Of a stretch of DNA of 64,000 nucleotides, positions 33,106 to 43,654 are shown piece after piece. A model generated the notes under the pieces. It saw nothing but the letters and a program-made list of their open reading frames with translations. It did no database searches and was not told the DNA's origin. The position numbers were made by a program, and so were the translations under genes. Each line of letters opens with the position of its first letter. The first letter of the stretch is position 1. Source of the DNA: Bilabrum cf. latius. Taxonomy: Eukaryota; Bigyra: Bicosoecida; Bigyra; Bicosoecida. The stretch covers positions 868,001-932,000 of the forward strand of contig OZ237739.1 of assembly GCA_965178125.1 (NCBI GenBank). Direction: 5' to 3'.

Positions 33106-35193
33106 TCAGCTTCGCGATTCCTTCAGCAAGGCGGCCAATTCGTGTTTCCCGCCCTTGATGGCTGTGATCGCAGGAGTCTCTCCCCACTTGTTCTTGAGGA
33201 CCCTACTCGCCCCTGCTGCGAGCAGCAGGTCAATCAAATCTTTATCACCCTTGTAGGCTGCAAGATGTAAGGCAGTTTGCAGGCTACGAGGTGCTTGCAC
33301 GTTGACTCGAGCCCCAGCTTCGCGCAACAGAAACGTTGCGCATAGCCCGCGCCGATGATTCACCGCGCGCATCAACGGCGTGTAGCAGCGCTTGTCGTTC
33401 CCACTAGTATCGATGTATACAGACGAATCCTCACCGGGCAGTGTACCAGGCAGGGTTCTGTCCCGAAAGCGAAGTGCGGTCTCTGGCGAGCGACCGCGCC
33501 CCTCGCACAGCTTGCGCAGAGCTTCAACATCATCCCCTTTCGCGAGGAGTGCCTCAGTCCTCATGACGAAATTGACTGCAGTGAGGGCAGCTTTATGGGA
33601 TCCCTTGCTCTCGGATCCAAGGAGGGCGGCCAGCTTGGCGGCATCCTCCGGTTTGTTGGCCGTCTGTCTCACCAATGGGGCAGACAGGGTCCAGCAGAGC
33701 CCTCGCTCCACGTGTAGCAACCGGCTCTTCTCTACAACGACCTCGCAAACTGCCCTGCGCACTCCCGCGCTCAGGGCCCACCCACCGCCAACGATGTGCG
33801 CGCCGGGAAAAAACTCCATGATGAAGTTCAGCACGTCCTTGCACCTGCCGTGGTCCAGGTCAGCGTCCAGATACACGGCGTCAGGGGACTGCCCGATCGA
33901 CCTGAGGTGCCGCAAGGCAGCATGCATGGGGTACCGCATGGGAACCAGCCTCTGCCTCGCCGTGGGCGCCACAGTTGCACTGCCTGATGAAGCGGCCCCC
34001 TCCGTCGTGGCTGCAGCAGCAGCTGACGACGATGATGATGAAGAGGAGGAGGCTTTGCTTCCTGCGCGACCTTCGCCGCTATCGAAGCTAGAGAGCCCCC
34101 CCAACCCCATACCCATGCTCGACGTGGATGACGGCGAGCCAGAGGGAAGTAACCCCGCCCCAGCGCCCGCGCCCGCGCCCGCGACCTTGGCAGCATCGTC
34201 ATCGAGGCCCAGGCAAAACGCCTCGTACGCGCGGGGGACGGCGCCGAGGGCCGAGGCGAGCTCGCCGTGGCCATGGGCCCTTAGTTGGTCTCCAGCAAAG
34301 GGAGAGTGCCATAGATCGATCGCAAACACCTGCGCCTAAGGGCAGGACTCGAGGATCCACCGGGTAGAGAGGCCCGTCCCCGCGCCAATGTCGAAGATGG
34401 TCTTTTTCGGGGCCGCCTTGAGGACCTGCTGCAGCACGCGGCGGTGGGCTTCGCCGAATACGCGCTCGTCGTGAGACACGTCTGGGGGGTGTTTCACTCC
34501 CGTGTACGGACTCGCCATGGCGCTCAGCTCGGAGCCGGTCGATGAGCCCACTGGGACGCTGAAGGAGCTCTCGGCAGGCAAATCGGAGGATGTCCCGGGC
34601 ACTGACTTCCCGCGCTACCTGAGCTTTTCGTTTCGTGCAGCTAACTCGATCGCAGCGTTCTTATCGTCTGGCCAGCCTCTTCTGTACCATTCAATCGGCA
34701 GCTGTGGGAGCGGCGTCTCTGGTGGCTCAGAGCCAAATTTTGTTGCTTTTTCTGGGGGTTGCGATCCCGATGCCGTGGCTCCTAGTCTAGTTGTATCCTA
34801 TTGATTCATGCCTCGTGGGTGCTGTCGGGATTCAGTTCTAGCAGCGCTAGATGGGGGTTGTACCTGGGTATCGACTGGCGGCGGGCGCTTTTGACCAGCA
34901 GCCGGTTCAGTGATTCGCGGAATAGGAGGATTCCCAGCAGCAATAGCTTGTATGATGGCATCTGCCGGCCTGGTTTCCTTTGAAAATATGTTGATTGCCC
35001 TCGTCGGCGTACCTCCCTTGTCAGTCACAAATCCCCAGCCAGCCCCTCCGCCGGCCAATCGACCGAGCGGATCCTTCTCGCTACAGACCCAAAGGCTTGT
35101 ATTGTTGTGCCAATTGAATAAATACTGCTTTCCAGTCCGCCTAGAGCGGCACAGACGCCAGTGCGGGGCTCCCTCAATGTTCTCGGTTGACAT
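33106..35193 (-). CDS. WW domain-SAM methyltransferase-ankyrin fusion protein
   Basis: A 695-aa protein in one frame from ATG 35193 to TGA 33108-33106, intact only if TAGs at 34800-34798, about 34611-34609 and 34338-34336 are sense. Residues 11-37 form a WW domain (HWRLCRSRRTGKQYLFNWHN, then TSLW), which binds proline-rich partners. A class I SAM methyltransferase follows: motif I DIGAGTGLSTRW, then ESCP-TAG-AQVFAIDLW, where the TAG sits at a position often Gln, Asn or Lys, and later PDAVYLDADLDHGRCKD and HIVGGGW. An Ala/Gly/Ser-rich linker interrupts it. The C-terminus holds ankyrin repeats (YTPLMRAVNHRRGLCATFLL, TALHLAAYKGDKDLIDLLLA). The methyl acceptor is unknown. The combination is unusual, and I infer a protein-targeted or RNA-linked methyltransferase only loosely. 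Confidence 0.75.
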
Positions 35194-35424
35194 GACAGAC
35201 CGAGTATCGATGCGACTTGCTGCAAATGAGGTACTTTACAGCTCGGACATGCAGAGAAATGATACACAACTGATTGAGTCTTGCGGAAGCTGGACTGACG
35301 TGAAAAAGCAAGGTACAGCGGTGCAATGGTCTGAATCCGGATTCCGGATCACACATAATCTTCAGCGGGCCTCCTTCCACGCTTCAGAACAGAGTACAGC
35401 ACCAAAAAAGGCTTGCGTATCCTA

Positions 35425-37457
35425 TCACGTGGAGCACTTGCCTCCCTCCTTGAGGCAGCATCCGCTCTGCTACGGTGTAAGCCCCTTGCAGTTCATGGCC
35501 TTGTAGTCCACCTCGTTGAGCAACGGGGTGCCTCTCACCAGCGTTGCGTTGTGCTCCGCAGCCGCTTGGGTAAGCGCCTTGATGATGTCCGGCCGGTTTG
35601 TCACGGGGCTGCGCTCCGCAGGGTCCACCTCCACGTCGAAGATGACGGGAGGGTCGTGCCACACGATCGGCTCGTGACCGAACCCCGTGTGCGTCCCGAA
35701 GTGGGCCTTGTACGCTGACATGTTGCCCGCGCCGCGAGCTGCCAAGAGGTGCTGCCCCCTGTAGTACATGAAGGGCTTCCGATTCACCGCTGCGTCCGCC
35801 TCGGCCTTGAGGGCCCTGCCCGTGACCACTGGGGTTCCATCCCGCGCGCCCTCCATGTCGGCCCAAAGGTCTTCTGCGGCTAGTCCTGATCCGATCCCGT
35901 GGCTCCGGGCAATTCGGCGCCTCGCTGCCTCCTGCCACGTCAGCCCGGCCTGTCTCGCCTCCGTCAGCTCGCCCCCCTCGGCACCCGCCCCAAGGAACAA
36001 CGCTGTGATGTCCACGCCGTCGTGGACCACCCCGCTGGGCATGCTGGCCCCTGCCAGAGACACGAACGTGGGGTAAACGTCCAGCGAATTGGCGTATGCC
36101 AGGTTCTATGTGCCTGCGGGCACCACCCCGGGCCAGCGCACGAGCCCAGGCACGCGGAACCCGCCCTCCCAGGTTGAGCCCTTGCCCAGGTCGTCCGTGC
36201 CGTAGGTGGACGAGAACCACGCGGCGGAAAACTGACCGACCTCCCCCGCCTGGTCCACGGAGATGGCGCGCCAACCGCCGTTGTCGGTGGTGTACACAGT
36301 CGGGACGTGCGCGTCCAGCCCGGTGACCGCGAGCGTGTCGAGGATCTGGCCCAGCGACCAGTCGTAGGCATGCATGGCGTCGCCGAAGTCGCCCCTGAGG
36401 CTGATCCCCGAGTAGTTGGAGGGGTAGAAGACCTGCTCGTGGGTGTTGTCCAGAGCGTAGTAGATGAAGAAGGGCACGTCCTCCCGAGAGCCGCCCGGGC
36501 CGTGGTCCCGAATGAACTGAGTGGCTGCATCTGTGTAGTTGTAGATGAGCTGGGTGTTGATGTCCACGTCGATCCCCAGCCTCCCCACGATGGTGTTGTT
36601 GTGGAAGAGCGGAATGGCGGGGTAGGACGGGGGGCCTTCGCAGTGGGTCACAGGGGTCCCCACGAAACTGGTGAAGCCTTGGTTCAGCGGGAGGAGAGTC
36701 GTTTCGCCGTAGCTGTAGCCGAGGTGCCACCTGAGAGGATGGTGGGTGGGTGGGTGGGTGGGGGGAAGATATGGCGGTGCGAGCGAGGGCAAGCGACACG
36801 TTCAGTACAGACCACTGCACGGCCCACGCTGGAATCCCATGCGATCTCTCACTTGGCCACGGCAAGCGTGTCGAAGCCAGCGTGCTACGAGAGGGTTTCA
36901 GCCACCGTGATTTCTTCAGGGGGTAGTCCGTTGACGGAGTTGGGGTGAAACACACGGTGGTCGCCCGTACGCGGCGGGATCGTCGTCAGGTTGTTGTACA
37001 CACCCGTGCGAATGGAGAGCCTGCTAGTCAGGACCGCGGCTCGCTGCGTGCGTAAGACTGGCCGAAAGATGCAAGGATCACTATGCAAGATCAACGAAAT
37101 AGTTGAGGCCGCACACGCAGGATGCTCACCGATGGGCTGCAGATGGAGTGGGGCGTCGACCACTGCCTGAAAAACATCCCCTCATTCAGCATCCTATTGA
37201 AATTAGGAAGATTGCCAATCGTGGGATCCTGGAACGGTTCATTCCCAGCATCTGCAATCATTCAAGTCGTGGTTATTGCTGCAACCTATCACAGATAAAC
37301 TATTCAAGCTAACGCCGACACTCTCGCAGATAGACTCACCATCAGAGTAGAACAGTATCGCTCCCTTAATGGGAGGCACATCGACACCATGCAATTTACT
37401 CGAGCAAACAATTGATATGCATGCCGCTAGCAAAGAAAGAGTGCGCATGGCCTGCAC
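35425..37457 (-). CDS. Secreted arylsulfatase (five exons)
   Basis: Hydrolyses sulfate esters; likely secreted or lysosomal. Exons 37457-37340, 37251-37130, 37043-36853 and 36730-35425 are joined by GT-AG introns of 88, 86 and 122 nt with matching phases, giving 578 aa; any further intron in the last exon was not needed. A signal peptide (MRTLSLLAACISIVCSS) leads into ILFYSDDAGNE, whose Asp pair binds calcium. The formylglycine motif C77-S-P-S-R is formed across intron 2. DTLAVAKWHLGY is split by intron 3. Later come TTDNGGW and KGSTWEGGFRVPGLVRWPG. TAGs at 36887-36885 (TLS-TAG-HAGF, a position variable but often Gln/Arg/Lys), 36106-36104 and 35472-35470 are sense; the stop is TGA 35427-35425. 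All catalytic signatures I can check are present. The entry name counts exons conservatively: four are directly supported. Confidence 0.88.
36740..36765. repeat. (GGTG)n microsatellite in a sulfatase intron
   Basis: Tandem ggtg/gtgg units near the 3' end of intron 3 of the sulfatase gene. On the coding strand this is a C-rich tract just before the CCTCTCAG acceptor and could act as its pyrimidine-rich tract. Confidence 0.8.
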
Positions 37458-37778
37458 AAATGTGACAGTTCAGTTGCACCTTCGACATCTGCCTCACACG
37501 TGCTCCGATCGACGCGTCGGGGTATCCGGCAGCTGGAGGAGGACACGGGGGCCACGATCCGGATGGACAGAGAGGGCAACGTGTGTAAGCTGGATGCGGC
37601 CGTGGAGGCCATCCGGGAGGCGATGGGTCTGGACCTGTCCGTCGCGGAGGAGCCGCTGCGGCGTTCGCCAGCGGCAGGGGGCAGGGGGCGCGAGAGGCGG
37701 CCCGCAGCAGCCGGGGAAGGCTCTGGGGGCGCTCCCTCGGGCGCTGATGCCATGGCTCTCCGTGGAGTATTGTAGTGA
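37413..37778 (+). CDS. KH-domain protein fragment
   Basis: The open frame includes RRGIRQLEEDTGATIRMDRE and then GNVCKLDAAVEAIREAMG, a pattern like the KH RNA-binding domain of polynucleotide phosphorylases (IRxIxEETGAxIxIxxDGxV). A Gly/Arg-rich tail follows, then TAG (37773-37775) and TGA 37776-37778. There is no ATG in this frame after the upstream TGA. The 5' part overlaps the divergent first exon of the sulfatase gene, so the expected upstream KH or PNPase sequence is missing here. Either upstream exons lie across the sulfatase gene, or this is a truncated relic. Confidence 0.35.
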
Positions 37779-37955
37779 GTGAGTGGTATTCGGCGCGCAT
37801 ACAGATTGCGACACGGAGCGCCTAAAACGTGCATAAAGACCCAATCTCTCTGTGTTCACAGGCCAATCATTGCAAAAAAGTGTGTCCGCCGCCGCATCTC
37901 AACGACGAACGGGCCGGACAGTGGAACACTGGACAGATAAAGCGGTGCCAACTCA

Positions 37956-39173
37956 TCAAACGAGGACGGTCTGCATCTGGCAGGCCAGCCCAGTGTACCC
38001 GCTGAAGCAGGAGCACAGCCCTGTGGAGGAGTCGCACACGCCTCGGTTGGCGCACTCGGCGCTCTCCGCCAGGGCATCGGGCATGGTCGGGGTCACGGTG
38101 GCGGACAGGATGATGTCGGCGGGGTTCTGGGCGCGGTGCTTGGGCTGGCAGCCGGCGTCCGTGCATGTGCCGGGCACGACGGTGACGCTCGCGAGGCGCA
38201 GGGGGCTCTCGAGGGTGAAGGAGAAACTGTCTGCGTCGTGGATGGTCACGGCTCCGTCCAGCGACTTGATGGCGGGGATGTCCAGCAGGGCGCTCTGCAC
38301 GGTGTCAGCGGTGAGAGCCTCCACGGGCAGCGGCCGAGAGGTGTGCTCGATGCCGGCCAGGTCGGTCACCACCAGGTGCACGTCGGCGGCGGTCAGGGTC
38401 AGCGAGGCATCCAGGTTCACGTCCACGCGGTAGGTGGCGCCCGTGCTGGAGGTGGGCACCGTGAGCGGGTCATCTCCCACGGGGCAGATGCGCTTGGAGC
38501 AGTCGTCACCGGTCCACCCGCCGTCGCAGGAGCATCCCTGGATCTTTCCGGCATCCCAGTTGCGGCTGTCGTACGTGCCCAGCTCCTCGATGAAGCGGCA
38601 CACGCCGTGTCCCGAGCACTGGTTAGGGCAGGACGAGCGGTCGCAAGCGTACCCCTCGAAGCCGCTGAAGCACTGGCACTCGCCGGTGGCGTGGTCGCAG
38701 TATCCCTGCGAAGATGAGGCGATGAGGCAGACTTGGATTGTATACACATCCACCGGTACTATTTCTATCAGATGGGATGCATTGGCTGACAGAGGTCTGA
38801 CCTTGTTGGAGCACTCAGCGTACTCGTGCGTGTCCACGCCGGATCCGCCCACCCAGGCAACCCCCTCGGGGCAGGTGCCTGCGAATGGATAGGAACATAC
38901 ACTAAGATCGAGCTAGGACGTGAGACCACCTCGGACTAGATGCGCTTTACGCTGTCTGAATCGTATCCAAACGGATCGGGGTTCAGCAGGAGCGTTGGCA
39001 GAACATCAAAACAGTGACTCACGCTGTGCGCAGTCTGGGCCGCTGAATCCAGTGAAGCAGCTGCATTTATCATTCTGGCCGCACTTTCCGTTGCCGGAGC
39101 AAAGGTTTGGGCAGCTAGCTGAAGCTTGCAAGGCACCAACGGTGAATGCAATGGCAATGGTTGCTGTCCTCAT
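37956..39173 (-). CDS. Secreted EGF/tenascin-type protein
   Basis: Extracellular or cell-surface protein of a type common in stramenopiles and haptophytes. Three exons (39173-39023, 38878-38802, 38705-37956) are joined by introns of 144 and 96 nt in consistent phases, giving 325 aa. A signal peptide (MRTATIAIAFTVGALQASA) precedes CPNLCSGNGKCGQNDKC, an EGF-like unit. Splicing then restores RTCPEGVAW and ECSNKGYCDHATGECQC, followed by FSGFEGYACDR and CPNQCSGHGVC. A beta-rich non-EGF segment separates this from a last EGF unit (CANRGVCDSSTGLCSC). There is no TAG codon in this gene. The stop is TGA 37958-37956. The ligand is unknown. Confidence 0.82.
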
Positions 39174-40792
39174 GATCGGCCTGCTTCGGAATGCTAGCGA
39201 GCAAGGTAGAGTGACTAAAATTAGCATATTTATCACGAGAACTCGCATGCACTCAATTTCTGGAGATCTCGCGAGGCGGAGCTGATGCAAAGTCCAATCT
39301 CAGCCGAGATCCGTTCGATTCGGTCTGGGCCTTCGGCACAGTCCAATCCATCAAACCGTACACAGCATAATGATCCAACTACTCAATGAAAAACAAATAG
39401 CGTGGCAAGCAACAGGAAAAGAAACAGAATCACCCACTTTCTCGGCTTCGGTTTGGGCGTGCGTTGGGCCAGGTCGCTCCGATTGGTCGCACTCGGTCGC
39501 AACCAATTGAGTTGGTTGCAACCGCCGAAGACCACGAAGAGGATTCAAAGAGGATCCATGGGGCCATGGGCCGTGGGGCAAAGCGAATTTACTCGCAAAC
39601 AACTGGCAACAAGGCCAATGCACTGATTCAGTGTATGAATTGTCGGCCACCGACGCTTTGAGGCAGCCGCGGGGGCTATTCTGCCGGTGGACCTCATCGC
39701 AACATGGCCCGCACGCAAGTCACCCTGCCCGCACTACCAGATCCGTGCTGACCCCCCCGTTCCAACCGCCAGCTCGGTGCTGACTCCCTCATGCACGCAG
39801 CTGAAGGCCAGCACCAAGAGTCCCAGGGCCTGCAGGGCACCCTGCGCGATCCAGCGGCCGGGCCCGCAAGTGCGGCTGGGTGCACTGCACGACAGGTTCC
39901 ATTGTTCCCTCAGTGCGCCGAGATCTGGCCTCGAGCCCCCCTGGACCCCAACGGTTTGCTTTCCACTGCCCAAACCCCTACCGTGAGCCCGGGCCCGTCC
40001 CACTCCCATCCCACCTGGCATCGCCCCTTGCTGCACCCTGGTCCTGATCCTGATCCTGGTCCTGGTGCTATCCTAGACACGCTACTGCCACCCCAGCCAA
40101 CAGCACCCCGCAATCCGCAATGTACGCCCACAGCGCCACAGCTGCCCAGATCACTCGCTGCAGCACCCGCCCCCCACACCCGCCAGTTCCCCTCTCACCC
40201 TCCCTCTCACCCGCCATATCCCCTCTCACCTAACTACTCCCCCCCGAGCATGCACCCGAGTCTTCAGTGGCCACAGGCAGCATGGACTGCACAGAGAGAG
40301 ACAGGTCGACTCGAGCTTTAAGCAGGTGCTCAAGCGGCACACTTTGCTGGCAGGAGAGCGCGTGGATGTCGATAAGCACATGTCGATCGCGACGAAACGA
40401 ATAGTAGAATACTCGGATAGCCTTCACGGCGATTCTTGTCGCGTGCAGACCTCCCGAGATCTCATGGGCGCGCCCATTGGCAGCGCAGTGCCGGTGCCTC
40501 CCATTGCCGATGCGAAAGGCCGGTCGAGAGCCGGGCAGGAGTCATGGGTGCCCGGTCCGTGGGCGGGGCGGGGGCGAGGACGGGGGGTGGAGCTCCTCTT
40601 CCTCCACGACCGCCACCACCACTGGTCAATCGTCATCATTGCCTAGTAGGGCGTGACTTCGAATCGGTGCGAAGAGATGAATTCCACACCGTGCTGGATT
40701 CATCATTTGCCAAATCTGGTTAATACAAAGGTTTACAGCGGACATTTGGCAGTTTAGCCGGACGCAACGGATCAACATCCCCTTCGGACATC
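39174..40792. other. Intergenic region, no convincing gene
   Basis: 1.6 kb between divergent genes. The Pro/Ser-rich plus-strand frames (39.7-40.3 kb) and a minus-strand frame with one hydrophobic stretch (LQALGLLVLAFSCV, about 39.8 kb) lack recognisable domains and consistent starts. A perfect 8-bp inverted repeat lies at 39499-39519. A short gene or non-coding RNA cannot be excluded. Confidence 0.4.
39499..39519. repeat. Perfect inverted repeat (8-bp arms, 5-nt loop)
   Basis: The arms gcaaccaa and ttggttgc enclose ttgag. It could form a small hairpin or a palindromic protein-binding site upstream of the EGF gene. Function unknown; such repeats also occur by chance. Confidence 0.5.
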
Positions 40793-43000
40793 ATGGAGTA
40801 GACTTCGTAGCCAACATCAGCATCTGAGTTTCCACTGAGAAAAACTGTGATTATCGCAGCTGTAGTGTGGATAAACTCGTTTTCCACCCTTGTTACGGCT
40901 CCATTCTTGCCATTTATGGTCCAGGACATGTTCGGTGGCAGTTTGAAAGACGAAGAAATAGGGTTCCGATCTGGCTTTGTTGAGGCTTGCTACCAGGTGG
41001 GGCAGGCTATTGCCTCATACTTATGGGGTAGTTTCTCAGATGTGCACGGAAGGCGCCCTGCACTGCTGATGGGGTTGCTCGGGACTGCGGTATCCACTGT
41101 TGCGTTCGGAATGAGCAAGTCCTTCGGTGCCTTATGCTTCATCCGCTTCGTATGGGGTGCACTGAACGGGAATATTGGCGTTTCGAAGAGTGCACTTAGT
41201 GAAATTCTGCCTCAGGAGCATCAGGCCCGGGGTTTTGGCTTTATTGGCATGGCTGCCGGTTTCGGCCGCCTCCTCGGTCCAGCGTTAGGTGGGATACTCG
41301 CCCATCCTGCAGAGAGTGGCGTAGCTGCCTTCGATACCGCATTCTTGCGGGAATATCCATACGTACTGCCATGCATAATCAGCAGCTGCGTGACGTGCGT
41401 AACCTTGATTTGCTGCTACTTTGCGATCGAGGAGACGCTCGTCTCAGCACACTCAGGGTGGTGGAACAATTGGATGAGGGCACCCGGTTGGGGGTGCGGG
41501 GCCGGTGCCGGTCAGGCCCCGCAGGAATCTGCATCTATGCCAGGTAAAGGGGACTATAGCAGGGTACATGGCGGATCAGTGGGCGCATCTGGGCATGGGC
41601 GACGCATGGGCACCGGACTGGAACTGGTGAACGGGTCCAGTAGTGAGGAGGAGGACGATGGATCCGTGGTCGATGAGGGTAACGACTAGGAAGGCTTCCT
41701 AGTGCAGGGCAGGAGAACAATAGCCGCTTCAGCTGCACCGCGAACTTGGGCTCAGGGCCGTTAGGCCGGGTCCAAGAGTCGTGGTGGTGCCAGATACGCG
41801 CGCGCTGGGGAGGACAGCAGCGACGAGTCGATCGAGGGCGGTCTGGTGCTGCTTGACGACCACGATGGCGGACAAGGGCCCGAGGATGGTGCGATCCAAG
41901 GTGCCGCTGCAGGTTTGGAGGAACAAGGGGTCAGGGAACAAGGGGTCAGGGAACAAGGGATTAGGAGGGCCATCACCGCAACCTAGCTCGCTGCAGGGTC
42001 GGACAGGCGTTCGGCCGCCGCCCCCGCCCTTGCAAGAGGGCAGGGGCCTCGACTTGCCGGCCCTACACGAGAGAACCGGGGTCAGGACGAGGGCGATGAG
42101 GACGAAGTAGAGGAAGGCCAAGGCAGCGCGGGCGCGTGCGAGCTGCTGAGTCGGCGGCGGGTATTCGCGCCCGCTGCCCTCTACGGGGGTCTTGCCTTCG
42201 TGGCTCTGGCTGGGAACGAGGCCCTGCCACTGCAGGCACTCAACGATGCACAGCACGGCGGATTCGGGTTCAGGGCGAGGGACATCGGGCTGTGCATCAC
42301 GCTGGTTGGTCCGGTGCTGCTCATCTATCAGATGCTCGTGTACCCCAAGGTAGTGGAGGCGATGGGACTGCTGGGGTCGACCAACGCCGCCCTCATCTGC
42401 TTCTCCCTCTCCCTCGCACTCACGCCTTGGCTGGGCTTGCTGGCGCCCTATTCGAGCTGGGTGCACTGGACCGGGCTCATGGCCGTAATCGTGCTGACAA
42501 CCGTGTGCAGGGTTACTGCCTTCATCAACACGTTCCAGCTAGTCGCCAATGCGACCTCATCGGCCAAGGAGAGGGGCAAGGTCAACGGCATTGCCCAGTC
42601 GTTTGCTGCTGCTGGGCGCGTGGTGGCACCGCCGTTCGGCACGATGGTATTTGCGTACTTTGCGGGCCTGAACAGGGGCTGGCCCTTGAACTGGCATGCC
42701 ATGTGGATCATGCTCTCCGTGGCTGCCCTCGGCGTGCTGGGCATCGCTCGCACGGTCCCAGAGGAGAACGAGAGAGCCTACCTTGAGGGCAAGAGCGGCA
42801 AGGGCAGGGGCGGTGCAGCTGGAGGGGGATCCACCAAGACGGCGGACGGCGGGGCCCCGGAATCGTCCGGTTAGGAATCGGAGGACCTGAGCGCGAGAGT
42901 GGAAATGTCACGGGTGACAATCTCCGAGTCCAGGCGCAGCAACAGCAGCGATGAAGAGCAACCTAGGCTCGTCGAACGGTGTGATGTAGATAGCGACTGA
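40793..43000 (+). CDS. MFS transporter (ZIFL/tetracycline-efflux-like)
   Basis: Twelve-helix major facilitator, likely a proton-coupled exporter; the substrate is unknown. ATG 40793 is followed by two TAG codons within six residues (M-E-TAG-T-S-TAG-P). The N-terminal half has YLWGSFSDVHGRRPALLMGL, the MFS loop 2-3 motif, and WGALNGNIGV, then GRLLGPALGGILAHP, all typical of the ZIFL1/YCR023C group. A cytosolic loop of about 220 residues between helices 6 and 7 is acidic and low-complexity, with EQGVR repeated about three times (41930-41970) and in-frame TAGs at 41687, 41762 and 41984. The C-terminal half has six more hydrophobic segments. After TAG 42872-42874 the frame ends at TGA 42998-43000 (735 aa). 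The central loop is much longer than in typical relatives. Confidence 0.85.
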
Positions 43001-43021
43001 CGAATGAACTCATTGATATCT

Positions 43022-43565
43022 TCAGTACTGCTTGTATCTGCAACGAGTGCACACATAAATCAACCTAAGCCTATCATCTGACGGGTCTGGGGGTGCCTAG
43101 AAGAAGACTGCCTCGTTGTGCCCACACTCCTTGCATGTCGCATCTTTCGTTCTGCTCAATGTCGGATCCGTCACAACGTCAGTCTTTACCTTGTCCAACG
43201 CATCCCTGCGAAAACAATGCAAATATATAATGCAGACGAAAAGGCGTGGGTATCGACAAGATTGACTGGAACCAGACCGGGCCGTTCTATTTGCTTACGC
43301 AGCTGTTGTGATAATCTCGTGTTTGAAGACGCACAACCGATCCCCCGCGTATTCAGAATGTCCACAATTCTTGCAATTATACTTCAGTTTCATCTCTGAT
43401 CGTTTCTCTTTTGGGTACATGAGGGAATCACTGCGAAAAAAGTTGGAAGCACCGATGTCCTAAATGAAAGCAATAAGACAGACAATAACCGATTGCAGCG
43501 TAGCCGTATGCTTGATAACACTACTAAATACCTAACCACTCTGGGCAAAAGTACATGGTCGCCAT
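43022..43565 (-). CDS. RPB9: RNA polymerase II subunit RPB9
   Basis: Small two-zinc-ribbon subunit of RNA polymerase II, needed for start-site choice and fidelity. Exons 43565-43537, 43430-43299 and 43205-43022 are joined by introns of 106 and 93 nt in phases 2 and 2. The product is 114 aa, the normal size. The N-terminal ribbon reads MATMYFCPEC-DSLMYPKE (C7, C10), then YNCKNCGHSEYAGDRLCVFK. The linker has DPTLSRTKD. The C-terminal TFIIS-type ribbon reads CKECGHNEAVFF-TAG-APPDP and later LIYVCTRCRYKQY. The TAG at 43099-43097 occupies the Gln that is invariant in this ribbon (FFQ), the clearest identification of UAG as Gln in the window. The stop is TGA 43024-43022, 21 nt from the convergent MFS stop. 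The last ribbon residues are unusual (RYKQY rather than GHxW). Confidence 0.92.
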
Positions 43566-43654
43566 CTTGGCGAACAAAGCCAGGATAGTGAAAAAGACAA
43601 TTATGGTATTTTCCCAAATCTGCTCACTACTTCAGGTCGCCACGCCAGTCGCAG

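Noticed and set aside
39734-40321. Pro/Ser-rich plus-strand and hydrophobic minus-strand ORFs
   Set aside because: No start context, no domain and no consistent continuation with TAG as sense.
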